Positions 6,647 to 12,890 of a stretch of DNA of 13,911 bases are shown one piece after another. Position numbers and translations under genes: made by a program. The DNA is from Acidimicrobiales bacterium. Lineage in GTDB: Bacteria; Actinomycetota; Acidimicrobiia; Acidimicrobiales; JANYDT01. Location: assembly GCA_025358985.1 (NCBI GenBank), contig JANYHQ010000500.1, forward strand, positions 1 through 13,911, read 5' to 3'. Position 1 is the first letter of the stretch; every line of letters starts with the position of its first letter. The notes below the pieces were generated by a model, which saw only the letters and a list, made by a program, of their open reading frames with translations, was not told the origin of the DNA and did not search any database.

Positions 6647-7822
6647 TCAGCCCTTGGCCGCCAAAGCGGATGCGTACTTGGCGGTGGCTGCTTCCACTGC
6701 GGCCATGTTTGATTTCGACAGGTGTTCCCGGGCAGCCGCCGCCCGCGCCGCGGCCTGCTGCGTACTCCACGATTGCCCCTGGAATTGCGGCATCACATGC
6801 CGGGCAATGAGCTCGTAGCTGCGCTTCATCCGCTCCGGATTGGCCCAATCATGAGCCAACATCAAATACGCCCCGAAGCCACCATTGGACTGCTTCATCA
6901 GCCGGTCGATCTGCTCGCACGCTTCGTCAGCAGTGCCGATGGTGCCCAGGCCACTTTCGTTCACAAAATCGATGTACTCCCGCACCGTGGTGCCGTCGCC
7001 CACGGCCATTTGAGGGAACGCCGCGGTGTGCTGGAAGTACTGGAACCATTGCTCAATACCGTGCTCAACGTCCTTGTACGCCTGCTCCTTCGTTTCGGCG
7101 ATGTGCATCATGCCCACCAAACGCCACTTGTCGCGATCAACCGCAGTGCCGAAGTGAGCGGCGCGTTCCTCCATCACATCCCAATGCAGTCCGAGGATGT
7201 CGAAACCGGCGGCGGTGGTGGCGCCAATGGACAGCAATCCCATGCCGTACTGACCGGCAATGCTGGGCCCCGCTGGCGATGCCACCGCAGCCACCGCCAT
7301 GTCGAACAACGGGTTCGAATACGGCCGCAGATGGAGCCGGGCGTCCACCAGTTTCCAACGGTCGTTCTCGAACGTGACGGGCTCGTCGGTAGTGAGCAGT
7401 TGGTGGACGATGCCCACGCCTTGCTCCAACAATTCTCGAGTCCGGGGCATGTCGAGGCCGACCATGGCGGCGTCGCTAGGGAGGGATCCGGGTCCCATGC
7501 CGAGCATGAAGCGGCCCCGTGTCATGTGATCCAATTGCACTGCGCGCTCCGCCACCCAGAACGGATTGTGATAGCTGATGGAGGTCACGCCGGTACCCAG
7601 TTTGATTCGTCGTGTGCGTTGGGCGGCGGCGGCGATGAAGATCTCTGGCGATGCAATGATTTCGGTACCAGCCGAATGGTGCTCGCCTATCCAGGCCTCG
7701 TCATAGCCGAGGCGGTCCAGATGCTCGATGAGCCCAAGATCTCCCTCGATGAGCAGCGTGGGGTTCTCTCCTGCGGGGTGGAAAGGGGCCAAGAAAATAC
7801 CGAAACGGAGCCGATCAGACAT
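6647..7822 (-). CDS. LLM-class flavin-dependent oxidoreductase (bacterial luciferase-like)
   Basis: A cytosolic TIM-barrel monooxygenase or reductase of the luciferase-like superfamily, using FMN or F420. In the 391-residue product, RFGIFLAPFH (5-14) is the first strand, GYDEAWIGEHHS (39-50) is the hallmark second strand with its EHH motif, SPEIFIAAAAQRTRRIKLGTGV (58-79) and RGRFMLGMGPG (102-112) follow as in alkanal and limonene monooxygenase-type members. The C-terminal tail is Ala-rich and helical (about 355-391). GGAAGG lies about 6 bases before ATG 7822 on the minus strand, so the start is well supported. It has its own promoter, is 75 bp upstream of the VOC gene in the same direction, and no terminator is seen between them, so some readthrough into the operon is possible. 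The substrate and cofactor are not determined. Confidence 0.9.
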   Translation of the reverse strand: MSDRLRFGIFLAPFHPAGENPTLLIEGDLGLIEHLDRLGYDEAWIGEHHSAGTEIIASPEIFIAAAAQRTRRIKLGTGVTSISYHNPFWVAERAVQLDHMTRGRFMLGMGPGSLPSDAAMVGLDMPRTRELLEQGVGIVHQLLTTDEPVTFENDRWKLVDARLHLRPYSNPLFDMAVAAVASPAGPSIAGQYGMGLLSIGATTAAGFDILGLHWDVMEERAAHFGTAVDRDKWRLVGMMHIAETKEQAYKDVEHGIEQWFQYFQHTAAFPQMAVGDGTTVREYIDFVNESGLGTIGTADEACEQIDRLMKQSNGGFGAYLMLAHDWANPERMKRSYELIARHVMPQFQGQSWSTQQAAARAAAAREHLSKSNMAAVEAATAKYASALAAKG

Positions 7823-7874
7823 GTGAATCCTTCCGTTGACTTCACAGAGACGCGGTCACCTCTGCGCAAACCTG

Positions 7875-7903
7875 AGGCTATGCCGTCCGGTGCCTGCTGT
7901 CAC
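7875..7903 (-). promoter_or_regulatory. Sigma70-type promoter of the LLM oxidoreductase gene
   Basis: On the minus strand, GTGACA (complement of 7898-7903; 5 of 6 to TTGACA) is followed 17 bases later by TAGCCT (complement of 7875-7880). The predicted transcript starts near 7868, giving a leader of about 45 bases that ends in a GGAAGG ribosome site. It is the most canonical promoter in the window, and unlike most others here it produces a leadered mRNA. Confidence 0.6.
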
Positions 7904-7927
7904 ACTCGACCCTCGTGACCGGGCGCG

Positions 7928-7957
7928 AAAAGACGCCGTCCTCACGAACGGCGTCTT
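7928..7957 (-). terminator. Rho-independent terminator of the bL37-like gene
   Basis: AAGACGCCGT (7930-7939) and ACGGCGTCTT (7948-7957) form a perfect 10-bp stem with an 8-base loop. Read on the minus strand, the stem ends in a short U-run (UUUU before CG). It lies 28 bases beyond the stop codon of the 28-codon gene and before the LLM promoter, and fits termination of that small transcript. Confidence 0.75.
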
Positions 7958-7985
7958 GAATCGGGTACTGCTACGGACGAACGGG

Positions 7986-8072
7986 TCAGCCCCGACCGCA
8001 ATTCGGCTTGGTGCCGTGGTTTGCCTTCTTCTTGCGAGCCCGCAGGCGCGCCTTTTGCTTACGCTTCGACAT
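7986..8072 (-). CDS. bL37-like very small ribosomal protein (28 residues)
   Basis: The minus-strand frame from ATG 8072 encodes a 28-residue, strongly basic peptide beginning MSKRKQKARLRARKKK and ending in ANHGTKPNCGRG. The KANHG-x-xPN ending resembles, from memory, the 24-residue mycobacterial large-subunit protein bL37, first seen in structures of the Mycobacterium smegmatis ribosome; the basic N-terminus fits rRNA binding. The gene stands alone, with TACACT (complement of 8082-8087) as a -10 box 9 bases before the ATG and a strong terminator just after the stop, so it is a complete transcription unit. The frame remains open upstream to 8252, but that part runs through repeats and is not likely coding. 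A random basic peptide is the alternative, but the motif and unit structure argue against it. Confidence 0.72.
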   Translation of the reverse strand: MSKRKQKARLRARKKKANHGTKPNCGRG

Positions 8073-8081
8073 AGGGGCGAC

Positions 8082-8087
8082 AGTGTA
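8082..8087 (-). promoter_or_regulatory. -10 element TACACT of the bL37-like gene
   Basis: TACACT on the minus strand fits TANNNT and ends 9 bases before the ATG at 8072. No Shine-Dalgarno sequence is present between them (GTCGCCCCT), so the mRNA is probably leaderless or has a leader of one to three bases. No -35 box is apparent. Confidence 0.5.
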
Positions 8088-8140
8088 GCGGGGCATTTGG
8101 GGACCCCGGGCGAGGGCCGCTTCCGCCCCCCGCCCCCTCC

Positions 8141-8311
8141 GAATTTTGCGACCGGATGTACCGGTAGCAAAATTCATTCGCCGGTGCGGAGTTTTGCTAC
8201 GAGTTGGGGTGGTCGCAAAATTCGGAGGGTCACTTCCGGGTTCTCGTAGCAAAAGTCACTCGCCGGTGCCGAGTTTTGCGACGAGATGGGGTGGTCGCAA
8301 AATTCCGAGGG
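8141..8311. repeat. Palindromic 82-bp tandem repeat cluster with TTTTGCGAC arms
   Basis: Two copies of an 82-bp unit start near 8164 and 8246 (for example GAGTTTTGC at 8189 and 8271; GGTCGCAAAATTC at 8211 and 8293). Inside each unit, GAGTTTTGC(T/G)AC and GTCGCAAAATTC are inverted around an 11-base loop; the second copy forms a 12-bp stem with one G-U pair. A further inverted arm, GAATTTTGCGACCGG, lies at 8141-8155, and CTCGTAGCAAAA at 8243-8254 is the complement of the first left arm. The whole stretch occupies the intergenic space between the divergent bL37-like and ychF promoters and encodes nothing I can recognise. Confidence 0.85.
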
Positions 8312-8348
8312 GTGTCGCCCGAGGGGTGTCGCCCGAGGGGTCTCGCCC
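8307..8348. repeat. Three tandem copies of a 14-bp GC-rich unit
   Basis: GAGGGGTGTCGCCC occurs at 8307-8320 and 8321-8334, and with one change (GTCTC for GTGTC) at 8335-8348. The array abuts the 82-bp repeat cluster and ends 29 bases before the ychF -10 box. It may be slippage-prone spacer DNA or a protein-binding array; no function can be assigned. Confidence 0.9.
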
Positions 8349-8377
8349 GGGAGGCCCGCCCGTGGTTCCGGTACCGG

Positions 8378-8383
8378 TAGCCT
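8378..8383 (+). promoter_or_regulatory. -10 element TAGCCT of the ychF operon
   Basis: TAGCCT fits TANNNT and lies 10 bases before the ATG at 8394. The predicted transcript starts within a few bases of the start codon, and no Shine-Dalgarno sequence is seen. No -35 box is clear. It would drive ychF and the genes behind it. Confidence 0.45.
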
Positions 8384-8393
8384 CAATGGCCGT

Positions 8394-9488
8394 ATGGAGC
8401 GGTTCGGATTCGTGGGTCTGCCAAACGCAGGCAAGTCATCGTTGTTCAATGCGCTGGCGGGTGGAGGCGCGCTTGCGGCGCCGTATCCCTTTGCCACCAA
8501 GGAGCCCAACATCGGCCGGGCCCGGGTGCCGGATCACCGGGTGGAATTGTTGGCCGAGATGTCGGGCACCAAAACCCTCATCCACGCCACCAGCGAGTTC
8601 GTCGACATCGGCGGATTGGTGGAAGGGGCCAGCAAAGGCGAGGGCCTGGGTAACAAGTTTCTGGCCAACATCCGCGAGGTGGACGCCATTGTGTTCGTAT
8701 TGCGGGCCTTCGAAAAGGGCGCCACAGGCGACGACGTGCCCGGTCCATTCGACCCGCTGGACCATCTCGCCGTGGTGGAAATAGAGCTGGCCCTGGCCGA
8801 TCTGGCCACCGTGGAAACGCAAGTCACCAAGCGCACCCGGGCCCTCAAGTTGGACAAGACCCTGGCGGCGGGCGTGGAGTCTTTAGAACGGGCCCAGGTC
8901 ATCCTGGCTGAAGGTACGCCGCTGTACCGGGCTGGGCTCAGCGCTGACGACAAAGAGAATCTGCGCGAGTACTTCCTGCTCACCAACAAGCCGGTGCTGG
9001 TGGTGGTCAACGTGGCTGATACTGACCTGGACCGATTGGCCGAAGTGGTGGATCCGGTGCAGAAGGTGATGGCCGGCCACGCCGAAGTGCTCGGTATGTG
9101 CGTGCAGTTGGAGGCCGAGGCGGCCATGCTCGATGCCGGCGAACGCCAAGAGATGCTGGACGGTTTCGGGCTCGGTGAGGGGGCACTGCCGAGGGTGATG
9201 CGTAGCGCCTACCGACTGTTGGGTCGCCGTACGTTCCTCACCACGGGGGAGAAGGAGACCAGGGCGTGGACGTTCCGGGCAGGGGCCAAGGCGCCGGAAT
9301 GCGCAGGCGAAATACACTCCGATATCCAGCGCGGTTTCATCAAGTCCGAAACCATCCAATGGGACCTGTTGCTGGAGTGCGGCTCATGGCAGAAGGCGCG
9401 TGAAATTGGCAAGGCCCGTATGGAGGGCAAGGATTACGTGATGCAAGACGGTGACGTGGTGGATTTCAAGTTCAACGTCACCAAGTAG
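8394..9488 (+). CDS. ychF: Redox-regulated ATPase/GTPase YchF (OLA1 family)
   Basis: A cytosolic P-loop NTPase of the Obg-related OLA1/YchF family, which binds ribosomes and prefers ATP to GTP. The 364-residue length matches the family. GLPNAGKS (8-15) is the P-loop. FVDIGGLVEGASKGEGLGNKFLANIREVDAIV (69-100) is the family's signature G3 region. NVAD (206-209) takes the place of the GTPase NKxD motif, which explains the altered nucleotide preference. A TGS domain occupies roughly the last 80 residues (FLTTGEKETRAWTF onward, ending FNVTK). ATG 8394 begins at the conserved MERFGFVGLPNAGKS; the frame is open upstream to 8286, but only through repeat DNA. It is the first gene of a rightward run with translation-related members. 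Confidence 0.96.
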   Translation: MERFGFVGLPNAGKSSLFNALAGGGALAAPYPFATKEPNIGRARVPDHRVELLAEMSGTKTLIHATSEFVDIGGLVEGASKGEGLGNKFLANIREVDAIVFVLRAFEKGATGDDVPGPFDPLDHLAVVEIELALADLATVETQVTKRTRALKLDKTLAAGVESLERAQVILAEGTPLYRAGLSADDKENLREYFLLTNKPVLVVVNVADTDLDRLAEVVDPVQKVMAGHAEVLGMCVQLEAEAAMLDAGERQEMLDGFGLGEGALPRVMRSAYRLLGRRTFLTTGEKETRAWTFRAGAKAPECAGEIHSDIQRGFIKSETIQWDLLLECGSWQKAREIGKARMEGKDYVMQDGDVVDFKFNVTK

Positions 9489-9507
9489 CCAGCGTCGACC
9501 CAATGTC

Positions 9508-9843
9508 GTGTTAGTAGTTGATGGGGTGGCAGTGGCCCCTCTGGAAATGGCTATCAGTCGCAAACAGCGGCGCCGGGGGTTGCTGAAGCGTGACGGTATC
9601 GACGGGGTCATGGCGTTTCCCGGTATCAACGCCGTACACACCATTGGTATGCGCTTTGCCATTGACGTGGCGTTTTGCGGAATCGAGATCGCCGGGCATC
9701 ACGCCGTGCTGCGGTTGAAGACAATGCAGCCCCGCCGTATCGGTCTGCCCGTACAGGGCTGTCATCTGGTGCTGGAGGCAGAAGCCGGAGCATTCCAGCA
9801 CTGGGGTCTCCACGAGGGGTCCATCGTCGAGGTACTCCCATGA
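9508..9843 (+). CDS. DUF192 family protein
   Basis: A small protein of the widespread DUF192 family, whose biochemical role is unsettled. With the GTG at 9508 the product has 111 residues. RKQRRRGLLKRDGIDGVMAF (18-37) and VHTIGMRFAIDVAF (43-56) match the two central family blocks, and the ending (LEAEAGAFQHWGLHEGSIVEV) is the usual third. Earlier in-frame starts overlap ychF; GTG 9508 leaves a 19-bp gap and keeps the expected first strand (LVVDGVAVAPLEMA), but neither a ribosome site nor a promoter box marks the start clearly. Many family members carry a signal or lipoprotein peptide; this one does not, so it is cytosolic. Its stop overlaps the rsmI start as ATGA, implying translational coupling. 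Confidence 0.82.
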   Translation: MLVVDGVAVAPLEMAISRKQRRRGLLKRDGIDGVMAFPGINAVHTIGMRFAIDVAFCGIEIAGHHAVLRLKTMQPRRIGLPVQGCHLVLEAEAGAFQHWGLHEGSIVEVLP

Positions 9844-10727
9844 ATGACGAGCAACAAGGCGAGCTCATCTTGGTGGCCACGCCCATCGGCAATCTCGGTG
9901 ATTTGTCGCCTCGGGCGGCGGAGGTGTTGCGCACTGCCGATGCCATTGCCTGCGAAGACACTCGCCATACCCGTAAGTTGCTCAGCGCGCAGAGCATCAC
10001 GGGCAAACGGTTGTTAGCGGTACATGAACACAACGAGGCTGATGCGGCCCAAGGCATCGTGGGGCTGGTGGCCCGGGGTCAACGCGTGGCGCTGGTCACC
10101 GACGCCGGCACTCCCGGTATCTCGGATCCCGGCACCCGAGTGGTGGCTGCAGTGGTGGCTGAGGGGCTGGCCGTGTCGTGCATCCCCGGACCAGTTGCAT
10201 TCATCAGTGCACTGATAATCAGTGGACTGGCCACTGACCGGTTTGTGTTCGAGGGGTTTCTGCCGGTGAAAGGCGCTGATCGTCGCCGATTGCTGCAGGC
10301 TGTGGCTGGCGAAGTGCGCACGACGGTGCTGTACGAGTCTCCGCATCGCATTCTGGACACGCTCATTGACCTCCATGGGGCGTGTGGCGACGATCGCCGT
10401 GTGAGTGTCAGTCGCGAGCTCACCAAACGGTTCGAGCAAACCTGGCGGGGTCGCCTCGTGGATGCCGTGGTCGCTGTGGGCGACCCTCGGGGGGAGTACG
10501 TGGTGGTCATCGAAGGTGCAGCGCCACCGCCCGAGGTGAAGGTGGATCTCGAGCAAGCGGTGCGCACGCAGTTGGCAACGGCGAGTGGGTCCACCCGCGA
10601 TGTAGCCGATGCTGTGGCCGCCAGTACCGGACGACCGCGCAATGAGGTCTACGACATGGTGGTGACGGTGAAGCGGGAACTGGCAACGGGCGCCGCCCCA
10701 GCCATCGGCGGTACGGTCGCACCATGA
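9840..10727 (+). CDS. rsmI: 16S rRNA (cytidine1402-2'-O)-methyltransferase RsmI
   Basis: Uses S-adenosylmethionine to methylate the 2'-OH of C1402 in the decoding centre of 16S rRNA, acting on the 30S subunit. The 295-residue product has the full tetrapyrrole-methylase-type fold: LILVATPIGNLGDLSPRA (9-26), CEDTRHTRKLL (38-48), VTDAGTPGISDPG (86-98), CIPGP (114-118), FEGFLPVKGADRRRLL (137-152), YESPHRI (165-171) and ELTKRFE (193-199). The ATG at 9840 overlaps the DUF192 stop (ATGA) and starts just before the first conserved strand; an upstream frame to 9675 is a shadow inside DUF192. A second ATGA overlap couples it to the next gene. A nearby metG is common in actinobacteria. Confidence 0.96.
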   Translation: MNDEQQGELILVATPIGNLGDLSPRAAEVLRTADAIACEDTRHTRKLLSAQSITGKRLLAVHEHNEADAAQGIVGLVARGQRVALVTDAGTPGISDPGTRVVAAVVAEGLAVSCIPGPVAFISALIISGLATDRFVFEGFLPVKGADRRRLLQAVAGEVRTTVLYESPHRILDTLIDLHGACGDDRRVSVSRELTKRFEQTWRGRLVDAVVAVGDPRGEYVVVIEGAAPPPEVKVDLEQAVRTQLATASGSTRDVADAVAASTGRPRNEVYDMVVTVKRELATGAAPAIGGTVAP

Positions 10728-11287
10728 CCACTCGACCTTCGGCGCCCCGCATCAAACCCGTGGCGGACCCGGACCCCGACACCGCCGCCCTGTTGACCAC
10801 CACCATGAACGGGCCGTCGGGCAAACCCATCAACATCTTCGGCACGCTGGCCCATCACCCCAAGTTGCTGAAGCGCTTCAACCTGTTTGCCGGTCTGCTT
10901 CTGAACAAGGGTCTGCTGCCCGGACGCGAGCGCGAGATCGTGGTGCTGCGGGTGGGCTGGAATTGCCAGAGCGTCTACGAGTTTGGCCAACACACCATCA
11001 TCGGGCGCCGTGAGGGTCTCACCGATGCCGAGATCGTGGCGCTCACCAAGCCCACCTCAGAGTTCACCTGGCCCACCGACGACGCTGCGCTGGTGGCGGT
11101 GGCCGATGATCTGTGCACTGATGATTGCGTAAGCGATGCCACTTGGGCTGCCCTTACTCCCCGGTGGAACGATGCCGAGATGGTGGAACTGGTGATGTTG
11201 GCCGGCACCTATCGCCTGGTATCAGGATTTCTCAACAGCACCGGGGTGCAACTGGACGAGGGCGTGCCGGGCTGGCCTCCGCGGTAA
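10724..11287 (+). CDS. Carboxymuconolactone decarboxylase / AhpD-like family protein
   Basis: An all-helical protein of the CMD/AhpD superfamily, 187 residues. LLPGREREIVVLRVGWNCQSVYEFGQHTIIGRREGLTDAEI (64-104) is the family core. At the place where AhpD peroxidases have CxxCxxxH, this protein has only the His (H90), with S83 and E86 at the Cys positions; C81 lies two residues earlier. A disulfide-based peroxidase mechanism is therefore unlikely, and this belongs to the large uncharacterised group with the NCxSxYExxxH pattern. The N-terminal 20 residues are Pro-rich. It overlaps rsmI by 4 bp (ATGA), so it is translated from the same message, but no link to rRNA modification is known. No substrate can be named. 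Confidence 0.87.
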   Translation: MTTRPSAPRIKPVADPDPDTAALLTTTMNGPSGKPINIFGTLAHHPKLLKRFNLFAGLLLNKGLLPGREREIVVLRVGWNCQSVYEFGQHTIIGRREGLTDAEIVALTKPTSEFTWPTDDAALVAVADDLCTDDCVSDATWAALTPRWNDAEMVELVMLAGTYRLVSGFLNSTGVQLDEGVPGWPPR

Positions 11288-11318
11288 AAATTGGTGCAGT
11301 CCACCCGACAACGGGCCC

Positions 11319-11324
11319 TAAGTT
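11319..11324 (+). promoter_or_regulatory. -10 element TAAGTT of metG
   Basis: TAAGTT fits TANNNT and ends 6 bases before the GTG at 11331 (the third codon of the longer frame from GTG 11325). No Shine-Dalgarno sequence is present, so a leaderless metG transcript is likely even though genes upstream run in the same direction. This spacing favours GTG 11331 over GTG 11325. Confidence 0.5.
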
Positions 11325-11330
11325 GTGACT

Positions 11331-12845
11331 GTGGGCCGCATCTACCTAACCACCCCTATCTATTACGTCAACGCCGCTCCCCACGTGGGGCATGCGTATA
11401 CGACGGTCAATGCCGATGCCATCGCCCGGTGGCATCGCCTCATGGGCGACGAAGTGATGTTCCTCACCGGCACCGATCATCACGGCCTCAAAATCCAGCG
11501 AGCGGCGGAGGCAGCGGGCGAATCACCGCAGGTGTGGAGCGATCGCAACTCGCAGGCATTCGAGGATGCCAATGTGCTGCTCAACATCTCCAACGACGAT
11601 TTCATCCGCACCAGCGAGCCCCGTCACTACGAAAGCGTGGCGTGGCTGCTGCAGCGGGTCAAAGACAACGGCTTCATTCGCAAAGGTACCTACGAAGGCC
11701 TCTACTGCGTGGGGTGCGAGGCGTACTACGAGCCGTCGGATCTCATCGAGGTCAACGGCGAACCCAACTGCTGCCCCATCCACAAGCGTCCGGTGGAGTT
11801 CGTGGTGGAGGACAACTACTTCTTCGAACTCTCGGCGTTCGAGGACAAGTTGTTGGCCTGGTTGGATGCCAACCCCGATGCGGTCACGCCGGTGTCCAAG
11901 CGCAATGAGGTGCTCGGTTTCATCAAGAGCGGCCTCCGCGATTTCTCCATCAGCCGGAGCTCCATCAGCTGGGGCATTCCGTTGCCATGGGACCCCGAGC
12001 ACGTCACCTATGTGTGGTTCGACGCCCTCACCAACTACGCCACGGCGGTAGGGCTCGGGCGCGATCAGGAGCGCTTTGATCATTGGTGGCCCACCGTGCA
12101 TCACATGGTGGGCAAGGACATCCTGCGCTTCCATTGCGTGTACTGGCCGGCCATGTTGATGGCGGCAGGATTGTTGCCACCGCAGCAGATCAATGTGCAC
12201 GGGTTTCTGCTCATCGGTGGCGAGAAGTTGTCCAAGACCGGCTTTGCGCAGATCTATCCGCAGGATTTGGCGGACGAGTTCGGCGTGGACGCGGTGCGCT
12301 ATCACCTGCTGCGTGAGGTGCCGTTGGGGGCCGATGGTGAGTTCAGCCATGAGGGAGTGGTGGCGCGCTACAACTCCGATTTGGCCAACAATTACGGCAA
12401 TCTGGTGGCTCGCACCGCCACAGTGGTGGAGAAGAAGTGTGGCGGGGTGGGGCCAGCGCCACGTGCCGATTCACCGTTGGCGGCGGTGGCCGCGGAGGTG
12501 TTGGCCGACGTGTCTGCTGCATGGTTGGAGCCCTTGCCGGCCAAAGCGTTGGAGGCCACGTGGCGGCTCATTCGCGAAACCAACGCCTATCTGGAACAAA
12601 ACGCCCCGTGGAAGGCCGACCCGGGCCCTGAGGTGGATGCAGTGATGGGTGATGCGCTGGAGGCGTTGCGTATTGTCACCGTGCTTACTGCGCCCGCCAT
12701 GCCCACCATTTGTCAAGACGTATGGGAGCGCCTCGGTTTGCCCGGCCAGGTGTTGGACCAACGAGTGCCTGCTGCTGCCATGTGGGGTGGTTACCCGGGT
12801 GGCCTTACCGTCACCAAAGGCACCCCCTTGTTCCCACGCAAATAG
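11331..12845 (+). CDS. metG: Methionyl-tRNA synthetase, class I
   Basis: Charges tRNA-Met with methionine in the cytoplasm. Numbering from GTG 11325, HVGH (20-23) is the HIGH motif and KLSKT (301-305) the KMSKS loop. YCVGC (C128, C131) and CCPIH (C149/C150, H153) form a single zinc-knuckle-type insertion in the connective domain. WFDALTNYAT (231-240) is a signature of the methionine-binding catalytic core. The helical anticodon-binding domain covers about 360-480. At about 505 residues it is the short form lacking a C-terminal dimerisation domain, as in mycobacteria. Two GTG starts six bases apart are possible; the -10 box supports 11331, while 11325 would add two residues. It lies 43 bp after the decarboxylase-like gene and may be transcribed both with it and from its own promoter. 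Confidence 0.96.
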   Translation: MGRIYLTTPIYYVNAAPHVGHAYTTVNADAIARWHRLMGDEVMFLTGTDHHGLKIQRAAEAAGESPQVWSDRNSQAFEDANVLLNISNDDFIRTSEPRHYESVAWLLQRVKDNGFIRKGTYEGLYCVGCEAYYEPSDLIEVNGEPNCCPIHKRPVEFVVEDNYFFELSAFEDKLLAWLDANPDAVTPVSKRNEVLGFIKSGLRDFSISRSSISWGIPLPWDPEHVTYVWFDALTNYATAVGLGRDQERFDHWWPTVHHMVGKDILRFHCVYWPAMLMAAGLLPPQQINVHGFLLIGGEKLSKTGFAQIYPQDLADEFGVDAVRYHLLREVPLGADGEFSHEGVVARYNSDLANNYGNLVARTATVVEKKCGGVGPAPRADSPLAAVAAEVLADVSAAWLEPLPAKALEATWRLIRETNAYLEQNAPWKADPGPEVDAVMGDALEALRIVTVLTAPAMPTICQDVWERLGLPGQVLDQRVPAAAMWGGYPGGLTVTKGTPLFPRK

Positions 12846-12890
12846 GAACGCGGTTGGCCGAGGGCTGCGAATCGGTGGGAGAGTTTTGCC

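Noticed and set aside
8073..8252. N-terminal extension of the bL37-like gene to 8252
   Set aside because: The added codons run through the palindromic repeats and across the -10 box; the 28-codon form fits the size and motif of the family.
8141..8348. CRISPR array
   Set aside because: There are only two imperfect 82-bp units plus a separate 14-bp array, with no regular unique spacers and no cas genes nearby.
9675..9839. N-terminal extension of RsmI to 9675
   Set aside because: These codons overlap the conserved DUF192 gene in another frame, and the RsmI family begins at the ATG at 9840.
11523..12350. Minus-strand frame of 275 codons inside metG
   Set aside because: It is antisense to the conserved synthetase core and shows no motif or start signals.
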